From: Siniperca chuatsi
Lineage: Eukaryota > Chordata > Actinopteri > Centrarchiformes > Sinipercidae
Assembly (NCBI RefSeq): GCF_020085105.1
Contig: NC_058052.1
Span: 23,569,733-23,633,732 of the forward strand
Direction of reading: 5' to 3'
Length of the DNA stretch: 64,000 nt
Program-made: the position numbers and the translations under genes
Notes under the pieces: model-generated
Database searches by the model: none
The model's input: the letters and a program-made list of their open reading frames with translations, nothing else
What the model was told of the DNA's origin: nothing
Shown here: positions 1-12,037 of the stretch, piece by piece
Position numbering within the stretch: the first letter of the stretch is position 1
Layout of the letters: each line of letters begins with the position of its first letter

Positions 1-197
1 GTTAATGGTGTAAATGCTAAAACTCCAGGATTAGCTGAGTGTAAAGTAATTGATCAGTAAATGAATAAATGTATGAAGGCATGTAATCTGTAGACAGATG
101 TGTTTTGTTGCAGGAATAATTTTTAGAGTTTAAAATAAATAATGACTGGCCTAAATAACAATAAATGTAAGAGACATCCTGAAGCAGTTTCAGTTGT

Positions 198-896
198 TTT
201 ATTTTCAACTGGAATCAAAAGCCAAATAACCAGCTTTACTGGCTGACAGTCTACAACCATAAGATAAAAAGAGAAGAAATTTCAACTTTTAAAAATTTCC
301 ATAGAAAGAAAATACCCTCACAAAGGCCACTTTACTTACTCAGGCCTTATCTAAGTACATTCTTTCCATCTCCCATATCACTTAAGTATAACATTTATCT
401 ATAATAATTTTACATAAAAAATAAGATGACATGTTTTATAATATAAATAAATACATAATCAAATATAATTTAAGTTGGTGAGTTTGCTGTAACAGTATCT
501 AGAGTCAAATGTGTGTGTGGGTCAGTTATAAATAGTTCACCACCACAACACTCGACTTAAAGAAGAGTAATACTTGGTGTAAAACAAACAAGATTAAAAC
601 TGCAGACCTGCTTCTTTGCACTTTGCAGATTACTGTACATTGAATGCATGAGCTGATACATATGAGGGTATGCTGCCTCTCTACTGACAGAGCTGAATTT
701 TTTTAGGCTTAAAACTGAAGATAGCCAGCAGGTGGAGTATTTTTACCAAAGCTGGAAGATCAACTCACTGTTATAGAGTCGACAATGTCTCTTGTTTCCT
801 TATAGTCCTTCACACTTATGGAGTATTTGAATCCTGCATTAACTGCAATAGGTGGTAGATTAAGCATTAAGTGTAAATGTGTGCAGAGATCACACA
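198..896 (-). other. aftph: aftph 3' UTR (approximate)
   Basis: The sequence follows the TGA at 897-899 on the minus strand. It is AT-rich with no further family similarity. A minus-strand AATAAA lies at 198-203 and is a candidate polyadenylation signal, but other AT-rich sites exist and the true 3' end may lie elsewhere or outside the window. Confidence 0.35.
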
Positions 897-3800
897 TCAC
901 TGTCGTTTAGGGGAACTGCATTCTTTGGGTACAAGGATGCTTGGGAACATGAGGACCTTGGCCTGCATGAAAGACAGGTTAGGCAGGCCAGAGATCACCT
1001 GGCCAGCCTCTGCACTCAGCGCTTCATCCCGCTGAGGTTTCCTGATAAAGAAGACACACAGAGTGAGTATTTAAAGATTAAGATACACATAGATGTTGCA
1101 TTATTAATACAGTGAGAGAAGCTTGTGTGTGATTCTGATTTTTGTTTCACTGTATGAATGCTTTAAAATGAAAATAAAATATGCAAAGTACATGGATGTT
1201 ACAACTGAGCTGACCTGACTGAAGTGCTGGTTTTCTCTACAGTGGACATCAGGCGATTCAAAGTGTCCTCCATGTGGCTACTGTTAGCTCCCGTTTCCAG
1301 TTTGCTGATGGTCAACTCATACAGCTCACGGTCAACTCCTTTACATGTGAGTGTGTATAACAAACACACATAAAACATGTCATAAAAGGGACAAAGCACT
1401 CAATGAGTGTCAAGAGGACTTACACACCCACACCACACGCTAAATTTAGCAACAGTATACTGAATTGCTTGATATCGGTGGCTGCTCTGTGGCTGTTTCT
1501 TATAATATAAACCTCATAAATGACAATAAAATCTACATTTCTGCAGTTTCACATGCTGACCTGGAGGAGGACTGCTGCTGCTGCTGCAGGATCTGCTCTC
1601 CTCCTCAGGACCAAAATAATCCAGGTTGAGAGCAGAGCAGCCTGTGCTAACAAGAGGAGACAGTGGCTGAGGATTGTTGTGGGGTGAGGAGGGACGGGGG
1701 AGCTTGATTTCTTATTCATAAAAGGAGAATGAGCATCTACTTGTGATTGATGTTTTCTCCTTTTCCTGAGACAGCAGGAAGACCGAAAGAGTGACAGACA
1801 CAGCAAACAAAGCTCAAGAAAGCAATGCAAAGCTTTTGTTATCCAGCATCTTTTTAGATTCAGATTCAGGGGGCCCTTAACCATAAAATATCCAAGCCAC
1901 CACTTAGCATGAGGTCACTGAAACAATCTGCACATGGAAATAACATGACTCAGGTGACAGGTGGTCCAAACAGCCTCAGTATGTAGTTTGTCAGCTGAAG
2001 TATGACTTCCACCTTGATTCTATGCAAAAATAGAAAAAATCAGACACTTGAGTTTGATTTTGTTGTTGTGAAAGATGGTCTCAAGTCTCAATAGATCATT
2101 TTATATACTCTTCCTTAACACTTTCAATAATCTAGAAGTTACCTGTCATAATAAATGTTTGCTGTCCCAAAGTGCACCAGTTTAAAAAAGGGTGGACTTA
2201 GAGGTGTCTAGGAAATCTAAACGGTTTTGTATCCTTTGTCTTATAAAAACAGCAAAGTGACACCAAATCCCTGCAAGCTGTGTAGTTGTTTGAATACTCC
2301 AACTTTGCATTCAACCACAGAGAAAAGTGATACAGCTTCCGATAAGAGAGAAAAGTTGAGGGAAGAGAGGCGAAACCAAGCAGAAAGGATCAACTGATTT
2401 ATTTCAGTATTTACAAGGATTTCCCACAAGTCCTTATTGTAGTGCAGTAAATCTGAAGAAATAATAAAAACAGCTTTTTGTCAACAAACTATAAAGATAA
2501 TTTCACCACTTTTTAAGAAAATAATTGCTGGCATAAAGGCACAACTCATTATGAAAAACTGTAACTGCAGTTACAGTTGTAGAAACACTTTTGATTGCTA
2601 ATAAAATACTGACATGTGGATTTCAGGTATGATTTTTTTGGAAATAAACACTCCTATATCCTATTCTGCATGCTCATACAGTATATGAGTCAGTGCACAG
2701 GGAGTAAAAAAAGACAAACAATAAAAGCAGCATAAAGTGACAGCAGTAATCAGGACTGCAGCCTTATGTTTGGCTCCTGTTTTAATTGTGAAATGATGTC
2801 TAAGATAGATAATTTCTTTCTTTTATGACAAAAATGCCCCAAACATGTTAACCTAATCACAGAATAAATCAAAACCCCAAAGACAGATTTCATATAACCA
2901 ACCATATGAAAAAATAATGACATTAAGAAATAAATAATACAGGCTTTTAAATATATGAAGTACATATCCTTTTGTACTAGTGGCTGGTTGCACAGTTTAA
3001 AATTACTTAAATTATTTTGATGTGTTCCTACAGTAAATGTGTTTTGACCTTTTTGCTGCACTCAGCACCACCTACAGAGAATACGCTGCCCTCTGCTGTG
3101 CATACTTTACTATTACAACACTGTTCTGTTGGCAATATTTGGTATTTATTGACTTGATGTCATCTAATCACTGAACATTTGTCTTCTTTGGGTTGTTGAA
3201 CTGAACATAAACGATTTTGTCAAACACGGAAAGAAGATTTTTTTTAACTCAGGAGGGTGCTACTGTTGAATCTAAATGTTAATGTTGTTTATATCTGTGG
3301 ACTCAACTCATCTAGATGTCTTCTAGGAAATTACCAGTAAGTTAATGAAATAGATTTATCAGCTGTTCATCTCCATCTAACGACAATGTGTCAGCTTGCA
3401 TGCTACAAACCAGAGCTAAAAATCAAACATGTCAGCATGCTGACAAATCAACAGTGCAATACTAAATGTGGAACTGACAATCAGGCAAACAGTTCCTATA
3501 GCCTTGAGTAAAAAAAGTTACTTTTACCAATTCTTTCTATTTTTTAAGTTAGTGAATTATCTTTATGAGCAGTATTTATGCTACAAAGTTTTTCTTAATT
3601 AAAAGAAATTCTTTATACTTTTGTGTCACCCACTTCAAAAACATGAAGCCGCAAAAATGTGCTGTGCTGCAAAGTCTGTTGTAAGTGACTGTCCTGAAAA
3701 GGTCACCTCAGGGCCAATTAATATTTAACCTTTTTTTTTTTACTAGCAGCATTTTATCTGCAACAACAAACTATTTTTAAAGATTTTCCATAAGAAAATC

Positions 3801-6800
3801 GTGAGGACACCAAAAACAAGCTAAATTGTGCATGCTTTTTCTGGTCTTTTTTTGTGATTTTGTTAGATTTTTTTTATCCCATTTGTTAGATCTTGGTAGG
3901 CTCCTTGATCATCTGTCATTAACTGACAAATCCATATATGAAGCTTTATTACCTCCGTGAATTATATTTAACACACTCCATATACAGTAATTTCACGATA
4001 TCATTATAACAATAATTTTCAGAATTCAAGTTTTACAATGATCTTATTAAATCAAATTAGTACATTTTTCCTGAGCAAATAATGACTCTGATTATCTGTG
4101 TAGTTTTCTTTTTAAAATGTTTTCTTTACCAAAAGGTGTCTAACATAACTGAGGGGACCATGAAACCATTTAAAAGCAAATATGAACAAATAAATAGTTT
4201 CACACACTTAAGTGTGAAATAAAAGCAAAATTTTGGATGATGCTGTGATATTTATAGGCTAAATCTAAGTGCTTAATATAGTCATGCATTGGGCAAAAGT
4301 CAGACTATTATTAACACTGGAAGAGTTAGGAGTTCAACCTTCACAGTGGCCACCAATAAATAAAAATAAAATGGTCCTTTACACATCCATTAAATGAACA
4401 TGCAGTGCTCTGCAAATGTGACATTAATTTAGCATTACCTTCACATTTTTTGTGTTGTAGTTTTAAAAAGAAACTTCAGAATCATCAAGTAGCACAATAA
4501 CAGTATGCACATCTTGTTTTCAGTAGCCTTTACCCATATCAGGATGGACACCACAATGTTTCCCCATAACAACTGGTACTGATAAATACTGAGATAAATT
4601 CTTTGTAAAAAGTGGCAGCAGATAAAGGTGAGACACCAGAGTAGCTGAAGGAGGGAGAAAAGGGAAGTCAGTACAGTGTTTCCCCTGTAATTGTTCTGGA
4701 ACAATTGTGATTGATGGGTAATTTTTCTGTTTGGTTGCACATCTGTCTTACTTTGAGACCCAGTTTTGGGTCTGTTAGATGTTATATCTCTGAAAGTGTT
4801 CTTGTTTGGACAAATTATAATGCCAACAACATGATTTCTGAACACTGGGTCTACTTCATGTGTTATTCATGAGAGGAAATTCATTTAAATCACAATGTCT
4901 TATTTTCACAAAATGCTGTGGTCACCCACTACTGCTGAATAAATAGAGGGGAAACACAGTGTAAACTAAAAGAAGCAGACCATGCCCTGGAGGAAGTGAG
5001 GAGGAGTCCAGAGGAGCCCAGAGTAAAAAAGTTTTGGCTCATTAGAAGAAGCCACGCAGGGGATGGCTGATACTGTAGTCTACTTCCGGCCCCAGAAGTG
5101 AGGGGCTCGGCGAGGGGACGTACCGTCCTGAGAGCTGCTAAGGCCACGGCTGCTCCAGTCCAGCTGGCTGGAGGGGAGTGCCTCCTATACAGAGAGAAGG
5201 AAACAGCATTTAAAACTGTCACTTATCAGAATGCAACAGCAGAGCAAGTTTTATGGTGTCATCAGTAAAATACATGTCTTTAGTAACGGGCCATTTCCCA
5301 CACAGTAGCTGCATGTCTTATCCTCTAGTCTAATACAGCTGTAATAAGTCAAATAAAATCAAAAAGACCAATTTACCTGCATGGAATCTGGTGAGGGGTC
5401 TAGTATGTCCTGGGGCCCTGGAGGTGATTGTGCTGTGACTGCCGTGTGTCCTGGAGAACAGACAGCTGGCACAGAGTCTTTGGTGGGCTCTAGCATTCCC
5501 TGATGAGTGAGTAAACAAAGGATGGGATGGAAATTCAAAAACAAGGTTTGGAACAGGGACTGTCAATGGTAACAGCAAGAAAAAAAAAGTATGACAACTG
5601 AAACTGCTCATCTTATGCTTCTTCTTCCCAATAAGGCCAAATAAATTTAGTTCACATGTCCTGCAGTTGACTCACCAGGCTGGATGCAAAAGCAGGCACA
5701 GCCACTGGCTGCTTCTTCATGCCAATGAACACCTTTCAAAAAGGTAAAGACACACAAAAACAACTTATAATTAGTGCAACAGTATAATGATGATACGCTC
5801 AATGTTACAAGCAGCCAACAGGAGTGTAACAGCTTGTAATTCTGCCATTACAGAATTTTTGTCATATTTTAACAAGTCAAGTAGATTGAGCAGGCCTTAG
5901 ACTCACTATGGGGGACATTGCCTTGACTTAATGTTGTAGTAATAGCTTGTTAACTCAGTTACTGGAGAAGATGCTGTTTGGATCACTAATATACAGTAGT
6001 TTTTATGTTTTGCCAAACTCACAATGTTCCTTGTGTCCATACCAAGGCACCTGAGCAGAGTCCTGTTTGTATGAGAACCTCCCCACTGAAACTGGAGGCC
6101 AACTGCACTGTGGAGGTCCTGGTGCGGCCACCACACCCCCTGCTGAATCCTGAGAAATGGTGACAAAATAACAAAGTAACATTTTGGTGTATTCAGAGAC
6201 AATATTAATTAAAAAGGGGATAGGGAAAACTGCTAGTTTAGAATAACTGCTGTAAATCTGAAATGTTAAGGACGGCAACATTTACATTGACAAAACTATT
6301 TTCACATCACTTCATTTGAAAATCTAGATTCTTCTTGGCCATTAAAGAGTTGCTACTGATAACTATGATAATGAGCAGTCCACGTTCACAACTGATCTGA
6401 ATTAACAAACCAAAAAGATGCAAAAAAACGAAGAAAAAAAACCCAGTTAAAAATGGCACGTTATTTATTGACCTAATTTTCCATTCAGACTTTTGTTTTC
6501 TGTGCTGAAAAAATGCATAAAGATTGTTTTGTGTCAGTGCACTGGTTCATATCAAAGTGTTTATTGCCCATTTTGTTTGTCATTTCTACTACTGGAGGCA
6601 AATCAAACCATCAGTTCATCTGTACTGTAACATGTTTTTGCTTGGATTTTCTGTGATAAATTAAAAACTTTAGTAGGTGGTGCACTTTTCCCTCAGAGAC
6701 TCAGTCATGGGGCCAAATACCTCTCCCACTAACTCCCCAGTTCATACAGCACTTCTGTATTGTGTTGGCTATTTTTTTTCCAGGAAAGCCCTTCCAGATA

Positions 6801-8833
6801 TCAAGATTTGATGAGCTGGATATAGCTTTGATCACGATTTGTGTTGTAATCATTTGAAACAGAGTTATAAAGCAGATTTTTTTTTAATATTTTATATCCA
6901 TCATCATCATCACCACCACCACTGCCATGAAGTCATCCTCACCACTGAGATTGGGGACATAGTTCTGGTATCTCCTCCTCGTCCCTCTCAGGGAGGTGTT
7001 GGGCATGAAGCAGAGCGCCGAGGCTGAGCACCTCCTCCTCACCCTCCACAGCTAGGACCTCTACCTCGGGAAAACTGGCCAGGAGAAGCTGTTGCACACG
7101 GCAGGAAAATGACGCCTAGCCAGAAAATAAAGAGAGAGGGTTCATTTTGCATAATTTTAAGCTTTTACTGTTGTCATTTTATTGCCTGTGAAGCACTTAG
7201 AAATGTCTGTCAGGCATGTGACAAACAAGTAAATAAAATATTGACAAGAAAAGGAATACATAAACAAGCCCTGAAAAAAAACAATAAAGCCAGTTTTTAG
7301 CGAAACATCTCCCACCTGACAACTGTTCCTCCTGGAAACCCCATATTGCCCTGCCCTGTCCTGCTCCTCCTCAGTGCTCCCATCAGTCTGCAGGCTGCTG
7401 ACTTGCTCTGTGAACTGTGTCCAAGTTTTCCCTTCCTCCTCAGCCCTCTGGTCCTTAAACTCCGCCCACGACCCCTCTCCATCCTCCTGTGTGGGCGCTG
7501 AGCAGAAATCTGCAAAGCTGTCACTCTGTGGGAGGTTTCCTAGACTCTGCACCTCTGAATCAGCTGTTTGGACATGTCCTTGGTCCTTGTGATGCTCAAA
7601 ACTACAGTCTTTGAAGTCTGCAAATTTGTCTTCTGTATGTGTTCCAGATTGTGATTTGTTGGAGGTAGAAGAAGTTTCCTGAGTCACAGATTGGTCGCAA
7701 TAATGAAAACCCTTCTCTGCCTGTCTGAGATTTGTCATGCTGTTGTTGACAATAGAGTCAGAACGCCTGTAGTTTCCCAGTTCTTCTTCCTCATCATCAG
7801 TCTGGTCCCAGTCAGTCTGATCCTGTTGTGAAGCAAGAGATGAAATATTTGGTTCCAAGTCCGCAAAGGGACCCTCAAATGACAAATCATCACAGAAGGA
7901 TGCCAGGTCCTCTGAAGCAGACTCATACACACTGAATGTTTGGGGGACAGAAGAAATGCTCTTTTCTCGATCTTCTCTGTCTTCTTCTGACTCTCCATCC
8001 TCCTGCACCTCTGTGGTTTGTAAAGAATTAAAACTACGCCTCCTTTCCCTCTGACCGTCCCCAGGGTTGCCTAACTCCTCCTCTCCAGAATGAGGCTCTT
8101 CAGATGGAAAATCCAAAGCGGCTGCAGCTTCCTGAGGCTGATGGTGGTCCTGAGATGGTTGCACGAGTGCTGCATCTCTTTTCTCACAGTGCTTGACCTC
8201 AGTGCAAACATTTTCTTTTGCCTTATATGCACAACGAGATCTGGGCTCAGAGTCCATAATAACCTCCTGTCCTGGATCACAGATTTCTTCACCCAAGCTG
8301 TTTGTCCCATTTGCTCTGCCATCCCATTGCTCTGTGCTGCCCAAGGGAGTGAAGCCACAGCACCAGGGATGTGCTGCCTGCTCTGTAAACACAGTGAAAT
8401 CAGCAAACCCTGTTTCTTCCCTGGGAGAGCATGCACCCACTGCAGAGGCTATGTGGGTCCCAGAGTTGTGGTCTCTCTCAGAGTACCGATTTGTGAGGTG
8501 CACACGTGATTCAGCATTACAATCCTGCCCTTCCACGTGTATCTGGCCCCTGCCGGACCCTGAGTTCAAAGTGGAAGTGGGTTGGAATTGTTCAGCTGGG
8601 GGATTAAAGCTGCAGTTGGGTTGATGGGTGGCTGGCTTTATGGTAGGAGAAGGATATCTGAGGCTTGATGGTGAATCAGAAGAATCAGCAAAGCCAGGAG
8701 GCAAGCAGGACCCCCCAACAGAGAATCCCCCATAGTCCCCAAACTCGTCCTCCTCTGATCCCGTCTCCCCATCACTATCATCATCCAGTGGAGGGGGGGA
8801 GGAGGAGTGCAATGGCATGATGTCTGGCTCCAT
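897..8833 (-). CDS. aftph: aftiphilin (clathrin/AP-1 accessory protein), nine coding exons
   Basis: Coding exons in transcript order: 7316-8833, 6943-7115, 6023-6149, 5676-5732, 5377-5499, 5124-5184, 1561-1641, 1215-1338, 897-1041. All joins are GT/AG and phase-consistent, and the total of 2409 bp gives 802 aa plus TGA. The start MEPDIMPLHSSSPPPLDD and the C-terminal parts FQWGGSHTNRTLL, GVDRELYELT, RLMSTVEKTSTS and VISGLPNLSFMQAKVLMFP match aftiphilin as I know it from mammals. The first exon (506 codons) is acidic and disordered. It carries repeated clathrin-adaptor peptides: EFGDYGGF (residues 30-37), GFADF, KFADF, SFADF, WAEF and WTQF, the FxxPhi/WxxF type that binds AP-1 gamma-ear and AP-2. 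The last eight exons hold the conserved clathrin-binding region. Family role: endosome/TGN trafficking with p200 and gamma-synergin. The 19-codon exon 5676-5732 and the 3.5-kb sixth intron are notable. The family call is secure; single splice sites could shift by a few bases. Confidence 0.93.
1642..5123 (-). other. aftph: large aftph intron 6, no recognised feature
   Basis: This AT-rich 3.5-kb intron lies between the exon ending SSSQD and the exon encoding LNLDYFGPEEES. The short open frames inside it have no family similarity or splice context. I did not recognise a repeat here. Confidence 0.5.
6898..6923. repeat. (CAT)/(CAC) trinucleotide run
   Basis: CATCATCATCAT is followed by CACCACCACCAC, just beyond the donor of the aftph exon 6943-7115. 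Read on the plus strand it would encode a spurious polyhistidine. Confidence 0.8.
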
Positions 8834-8868
8834 GGGTTCTCCTAGCAGGACCTGAAGGCCTCATGCAC
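8834..8868 (-). other. aftph: aftph 5' UTR part of the first coding exon
   Basis: On the minus strand a pyrimidine-rich tract ends in CCCAG at 8869-8873. This is a good acceptor 35 bases before the ATG at 8833, so the start codon lies in the second exon. The upstream donor candidate is at 10632-10634. Confidence 0.6.
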
Positions 8869-10633
8869 CTGGGAGAGGAAAGTGGACAGGAAGAGGAGCC
8901 TAAAGAACAACAGCTTTTTGGGAATCAGAGAAAATGTTTCAGTGTGTTGATGATGGTAATTACTCAGCACAAGATTGTCGGTCTTTTCTAGCACTCTGAG
9001 TGTGTTAGGAGAGAAATACTGGTGAAATATTGTCAGAATGAATTTTTCTTTTTGTGTAGACTGTTGGGAAAATTTGCCTGGATTGAGCAAACTATGAAAG
9101 TTAGGGTAGGTGGTGTAGCCTTGTCTTTTGGCTAGTCTGTCAGAGCAGTTGTACTATGATGAGATGGCATCCCCTTGACATGCATGCAGAATGAGTGTAA
9201 GCAGCTTATCATTGCTAGCTGACGCCTGTATAGACCTTCAAGACTGCCTCAATTGACATCATATTACACACTGACAGCATTACTCTAGTTTTAGCATCCT
9301 TACATTGGTTTTGGGTTTGATTTGGGAATCTTACTGATTACTATTAAGGCTAAATTAATGTATGTAATCTAGGTTGGAAACTGATGGCCAAAATAGCTTG
9401 GATTGGAGAGCACTACATTGAAAACAAAAAGTGGCACATGGTTCACTGCGGCCCAGAGGATCTCATGCTTGCCCAATTACTATCATCTTTTTAACTGTTT
9501 TACATGCTATGCAATCTTGGATTTTATGATTAGTTTTAATGATATTGTTTTTCTCTTTTTATTCCTTTTTCATGTGAAGCACTTTTGTTGGTTTTGATGG
9601 TTGCTATACAAACTTAATCATCATCATATATCAAAGTGTTAAACCCCATATATCGGAGACAATACTAGAATATGTAACTATCAGTTTCATGCTTGCTTTT
9701 TTTGGAAGTATAAATTTGTTACATATTGATAATTTCCTGGTTTATAGGTGAGGCACTACTGGTTTTGGTTCAGTTCAGACTTTCAGCAGACTGTTAAAAA
9801 TAGAGGAACCTGCACAAATGATTGTTCCGCATATTAGAAAAAACAAATCTGAACTTTATAAATCTATTGCACCATCTCATCTGTTCACACATCCTCTTTT
9901 TGTGTCTCTTAAAAATCATTTGTCAAATGTTTACATCTAACTGAGATATTACCAGCTCTATGACTCCCCTTCTGGTGCTGATCCTGGAGTGGAAAAAGTG
10001 GCCAGTACTGGCCGCAGTCAGTAAACTGATACAGGAAACATTATCCGCAGCTTTGTGCTACTTAGCTGAACAGTTCAAACCAATTCCTACGCCTACAGCA
10101 GCCACTTCAGGATCATGGATTAGTGCCTGTATTAAACCTTCAACATAAACACACAAGGACTGCTCCCTTGTGTGTAAAGGAAAATAACACGCTGGCTGAA
10201 TTCAACATCCCTAATAGCTATTTTTACACAACAGATTAACATAAATCTCTGGCTTTGTGAATAATCCGTAAAACAATTACTGACGTCCTGTCATTTTATC
10301 CAGTCTCTTATTCCTGGACAGACAGGTGACATGTCATGTCATGACATGGACATGAATGTGAAGCCATGTAAACACAAGTTGTTAGTGAAATGTAAAGCTA
10401 GATATTTGTGTTTAATTAACTGTTTAGGTTTAAAATAAGGTGAAAAACCCAAATCGCATTCCGCTACCTTGTTACAACACAGCAACTGATTAGCTTACAT
10501 TACCACCAGCTAGCTAGTGTAGCCGGTATCTAGCTTAACGTTAGCTATCCGTCAAAAGCAACCAAACGTTGACGTGCTATTTAAATGAGGCTAACAGCTA
10601 GCTAAAAATACAAAGTGCCAGATGTGTATTTAC
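8869..10633 (-). other. aftph: aftph first intron (5' UTR intron), nothing else recognised
   Basis: This is the stretch between the inferred non-coding exon and the first coding exon. I see no exon-like reading frame. A 14-bp perfect palindrome built on CATGTCATGACATG sits at 10335-10348. Short TAGCTAG/GTTAGC-rich text at about 10500-10560 is typical of fish non-coding DNA. Confidence 0.5.
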
Positions 10634-10850
10634 CGACACTCATTCACTTAGCCTTCTCGTCACTTCTTGTCTCTCAGTGCCGCAGCATTGCTCTCCATCA
10701 TCTGCCAACATCATTCTCCCCAAGTGTTAAATGGGACGCGTAAAGAGTGAGGAGCTCTCACTGTGTCCCGTTTCCAGGTGCTGTAATTACTCATCGCGAA
10801 CGGCAGTTGGGAAAATACCCGGGGTCCATTTTACAGACCAGAAAGTGACT
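10634..10850 (-). promoter_or_regulatory. aftph: aftph promoter and non-coding first exon (approximate)
   Basis: A minus-strand donor reads GTGTCG|GTAAATAC, with its exon boundary at 10634. The preceding 200 bases are GC- and CpG-richer than their surroundings and include GCGAAC and CCCGGGG near 10795-10822, as expected for a TATA-less housekeeping promoter. The transcription start is not determined, so the upper limit is a guess. Confidence 0.45.
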
Positions 10851-11021
10851 CCTTTTAAAAATAGACGATCTGTGTGCGGACAATAGCACCTCCTACTGGG
10901 GAGACTTCGTCCTACACCTCTCTCTTTTTTTAAGCCTTCAACAGTTTATTCTGCTTCTTTACGGTTATGGTTATGTTTTTTCATAGTTATAATAAGTAGC
11001 CTCAGTATAGTAGTAGTACAT

Positions 11022-11515
11022 TTTATTTAGTCAAATAAAGAAATGTAATGTGACATTTGGGAATCTAGACATACAGTGTGTTCCTGTCTCTGTGCTGCGA
11101 TCAATACCAGTGATAGACAGCTCTGGTTCATTTTAGGGTAAGATGGAGCAGTAATCAATGTACCACCCGATACACATGGATCCAAAATTAAGGTATTAGA
11201 ATTAAAGAGATTATGCTAAAAGATAGTTGTACTGTAATTACTGTTTAACACTGAATCATTTTTGGCTTCTAATGTTGGATCCATGCTTTTCATTGTAACA
11301 GTCTACAAGTATCACAAAAAGCTCTTTATCATTACAAAATAGGAAAAAAAAATGTATTTTGTTAACAAAGTAGTGCTAGATAACCATTAAAACAGGTCAG
11401 GCTTGAAGTGCAGAGATCTGCAATGCACCAAACCAACAAAACTTCAACAAAGAAAACTGAAGTTTTGAAGTAATCAAGATAACTTGGTCACCACATTGAT
11501 ATTATCGAGAACAAA

Positions 11516-11559
<44 letters not shown>

Positions 11560-12037
11560 ACAAGTGCTGCTGTGAAATGTATTCATTACTCAAACTGCCA
11601 AGATCCAAATTAGGCTAGGCTTCAGCTGTCAGCAGAGTTGCTGGATGTCCTAACATTTCCTCAAGCGACAATCATTTCATCAGTCTTCAATTATTCATGT
11701 CCTACTTACAGTCTCAATAAAGAAAGCTTTAATTGGACTAGTCACACTCCTTCACACACACTGCTTTAAAACACCAAACAAAACTTTGTTGCACCCCTGA
11801 TCACTGGATTCAAAAGGTTGTGGTCTGAAACAGGAGACATTTTCTCAGACAGCTGTGATTGTTTTTCTTTTTCCTCTGAACGGTCTCCATGTTGGTTTTC
11901 GGACAGTGTGAGCGAGCCTGGTTCCAGACCTGTGAATCACCGTTTACATTTTTGATTTGTTCAGATTCAGATAATGAATAACAAATAATGAATATAGTGA
12001 AACAAATGTCAATTTAGTCTGATGGTCAGACAAAAGG
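11022..12037 (-). other. 3' flank/UTR of the first zinc-finger gene
   Basis: This is the gap between the stop codon at 12038 and the aftph promoter near 10.85 kb. It carries a CT/CA microsatellite. A minus-strand AATAAA at 11022-11027 is a possible polyadenylation signal, which would put the end of this transcript within about 200 bp of the aftph promoter. No other gene was seen. Confidence 0.35.
11515..11562. repeat. compound (CT)n(CA)n microsatellite
   Basis: About ten CT units are followed by about fourteen CA units, without interruption. Confidence 0.95.

Noticed and set aside
879-1399. Plus-strand open frame with GTAFFGYKDAWEHEDLGLHE and neighbouring frame
   Set aside because: It is the antisense of the last two aftph exons; the minus strand gives clear family matches.
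1549-1884. 111-residue minus-strand open frame
   Set aside because: Wrong frame over the real 81-bp aftph exon 1561-1641; only the LNLDYFGPEEES frame matches the family.
4441-4845. 134-residue minus-strand open frame in the large aftph intron
   Set aside because: No family similarity, no splice sites needed by the phases, AT-rich composition.
6839-7027. Open frame with a run of eight histidines
   Set aside because: Produced by a CAT/CAC microsatellite antisense to an aftph exon edge.
7157-7315. Continuation of the aftph open frame past CAG at 7316
   Set aside because: The frame runs into intron after a good donor (GTCAG|GTGGG), and the next exon at 7115 restores conserved sequence in phase.
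8090-8624. Two plus-strand open frames of about 140 residues
   Set aside because: Antisense shadows of the large aftph exon, with no splice or family support.
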